A stretch of 64,000 bases of DNA, taken from contig NZ_JNZA01000020.1 of assembly GCF_000717345.1 (NCBI RefSeq), forward strand, positions 97,834-161,833. Direction: 5' to 3'. The notes below the pieces were generated by a model that did not search any database, was not told the origin of the DNA, and worked only from the letters and a program-made list of their open reading frames with translations. Position numbers and translations under genes: made by a program. Below are positions 63,804 to 64,000 of the stretch, piece by piece. This DNA is from Streptomyces lydicus (GTDB taxonomy: Bacteria; Actinomycetota; Actinomycetes; Streptomycetales; Streptomycetaceae). The number at the start of each line of letters is the position of its first letter. Position 1 is the first letter of the stretch.

Positions 63804-64000
63804 CCTCCGAGTTGCCACGGAGCCGACAGGCCCCGAGCAACCATCCCGCCGCTTCGCGGCACACCACTACTGCACGGCCCCTCACCGGGAACAATTTCGG
63901 TATGCCGAAATTCGGACCGCGGCGCGATTATGTGCCGACGAGGAATTCCGCTAACGTAGTGATCACGCCGAAAGGCGCGAACAAACCCCCTCCGACGGGG

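Overview
The window is high-GC actinobacterial DNA and reads as a Streptomyces chromosome. It is dense and bidirectional, with many GTG starts, 4-bp ATGA/GTGA overlaps between coupled genes, rare TTA codons, and many families typical of the genus: Lsr2, BldA-type TTA genes, SigE-CseABC, a ClpC chaperone, a DUF397/Scr1-type regulator pair and a PQQ-propeller serine/threonine kinase. From memory, the gene order from panC through lsr2, clpC, sigE, disA-radA and ilvD to trpS follows the SCO3383-to-SCO3334 stretch of S. coelicolor, and the left end (nuoD, methyltransferase, two-component pair) resembles the SCO4596-4599 area. A synteny junction therefore probably lies within about 4-8 kb.

Layout. 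Positions 1-4.0 kb hold the 5' part of nuoD, a MidA-type methyltransferase gene directly upstream of it, and a divergent NarL-type two-component system. Positions 4.2-8.0 kb hold a secreted GH75 chitosanase with a palindromic operator and a TTA codon, a DUF5937/ArsR-type regulator with a divergent small gene, and a threonine-aldolase-like enzyme. Positions 8.2-14.2 kb are a cofactor operon (DUF2520 protein, panC, nadB, nadC, coaX) for pantothenate/CoA and NAD. Positions 14.3-17.6 kb carry small conserved genes, a BlaI-type repressor, a short N-acetylglutamate synthase-like GNAT, lsr2 and an overlapping SCO3374-type gene. clpC follows, with SigR- and ClgR-type sites upstream.

Positions 20.9-24.2 kb hold a large STAND ATPase with NACHT and leucine-rich repeats, an NLR-like protein that is the best candidate here for a defence system. 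It is followed by an M23 peptidase, then a TetR/MFS efflux pair around a long inverted repeat. Positions 28.0-31.4 kb are the sigE-cseA-cseB-cseC envelope-stress operon, leftward. mutY, a PNPOx-like protein, a PAP2 phosphatase, an anchored protein, an epimerase and radA-disA (c-di-AMP) follow. Positions 40.5-48.1 kb include a sigma-like/zinc-anti-sigma-like/TM/BACON fusion, an exopolyphosphatase-like protein, an isomerase-TetR pair and ilvD. Positions 48.2-52.2 kb contain the DUF397-Scr1 regulator cassette and a PQQ kinase. Positions 52.4-63.6 kb contain small envelope proteins, a TIM-barrel protein often labelled abortive infection, TetR/methyltransferase, an M1 peptidase lipoprotein, a SulP transporter, an ABC-2 exporter with a leaderless-looking start, proC and an attenuation-controlled trpS.

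Intergenic DNA is unusually rich in short GC tandem repeats (3.1, 4.1, 34.1 and 34.3 kb) and perfect inverted repeats, several of which are credible operators or terminators. No tRNA, rRNA, CRISPR array, insertion sequence or prophage was recognised.
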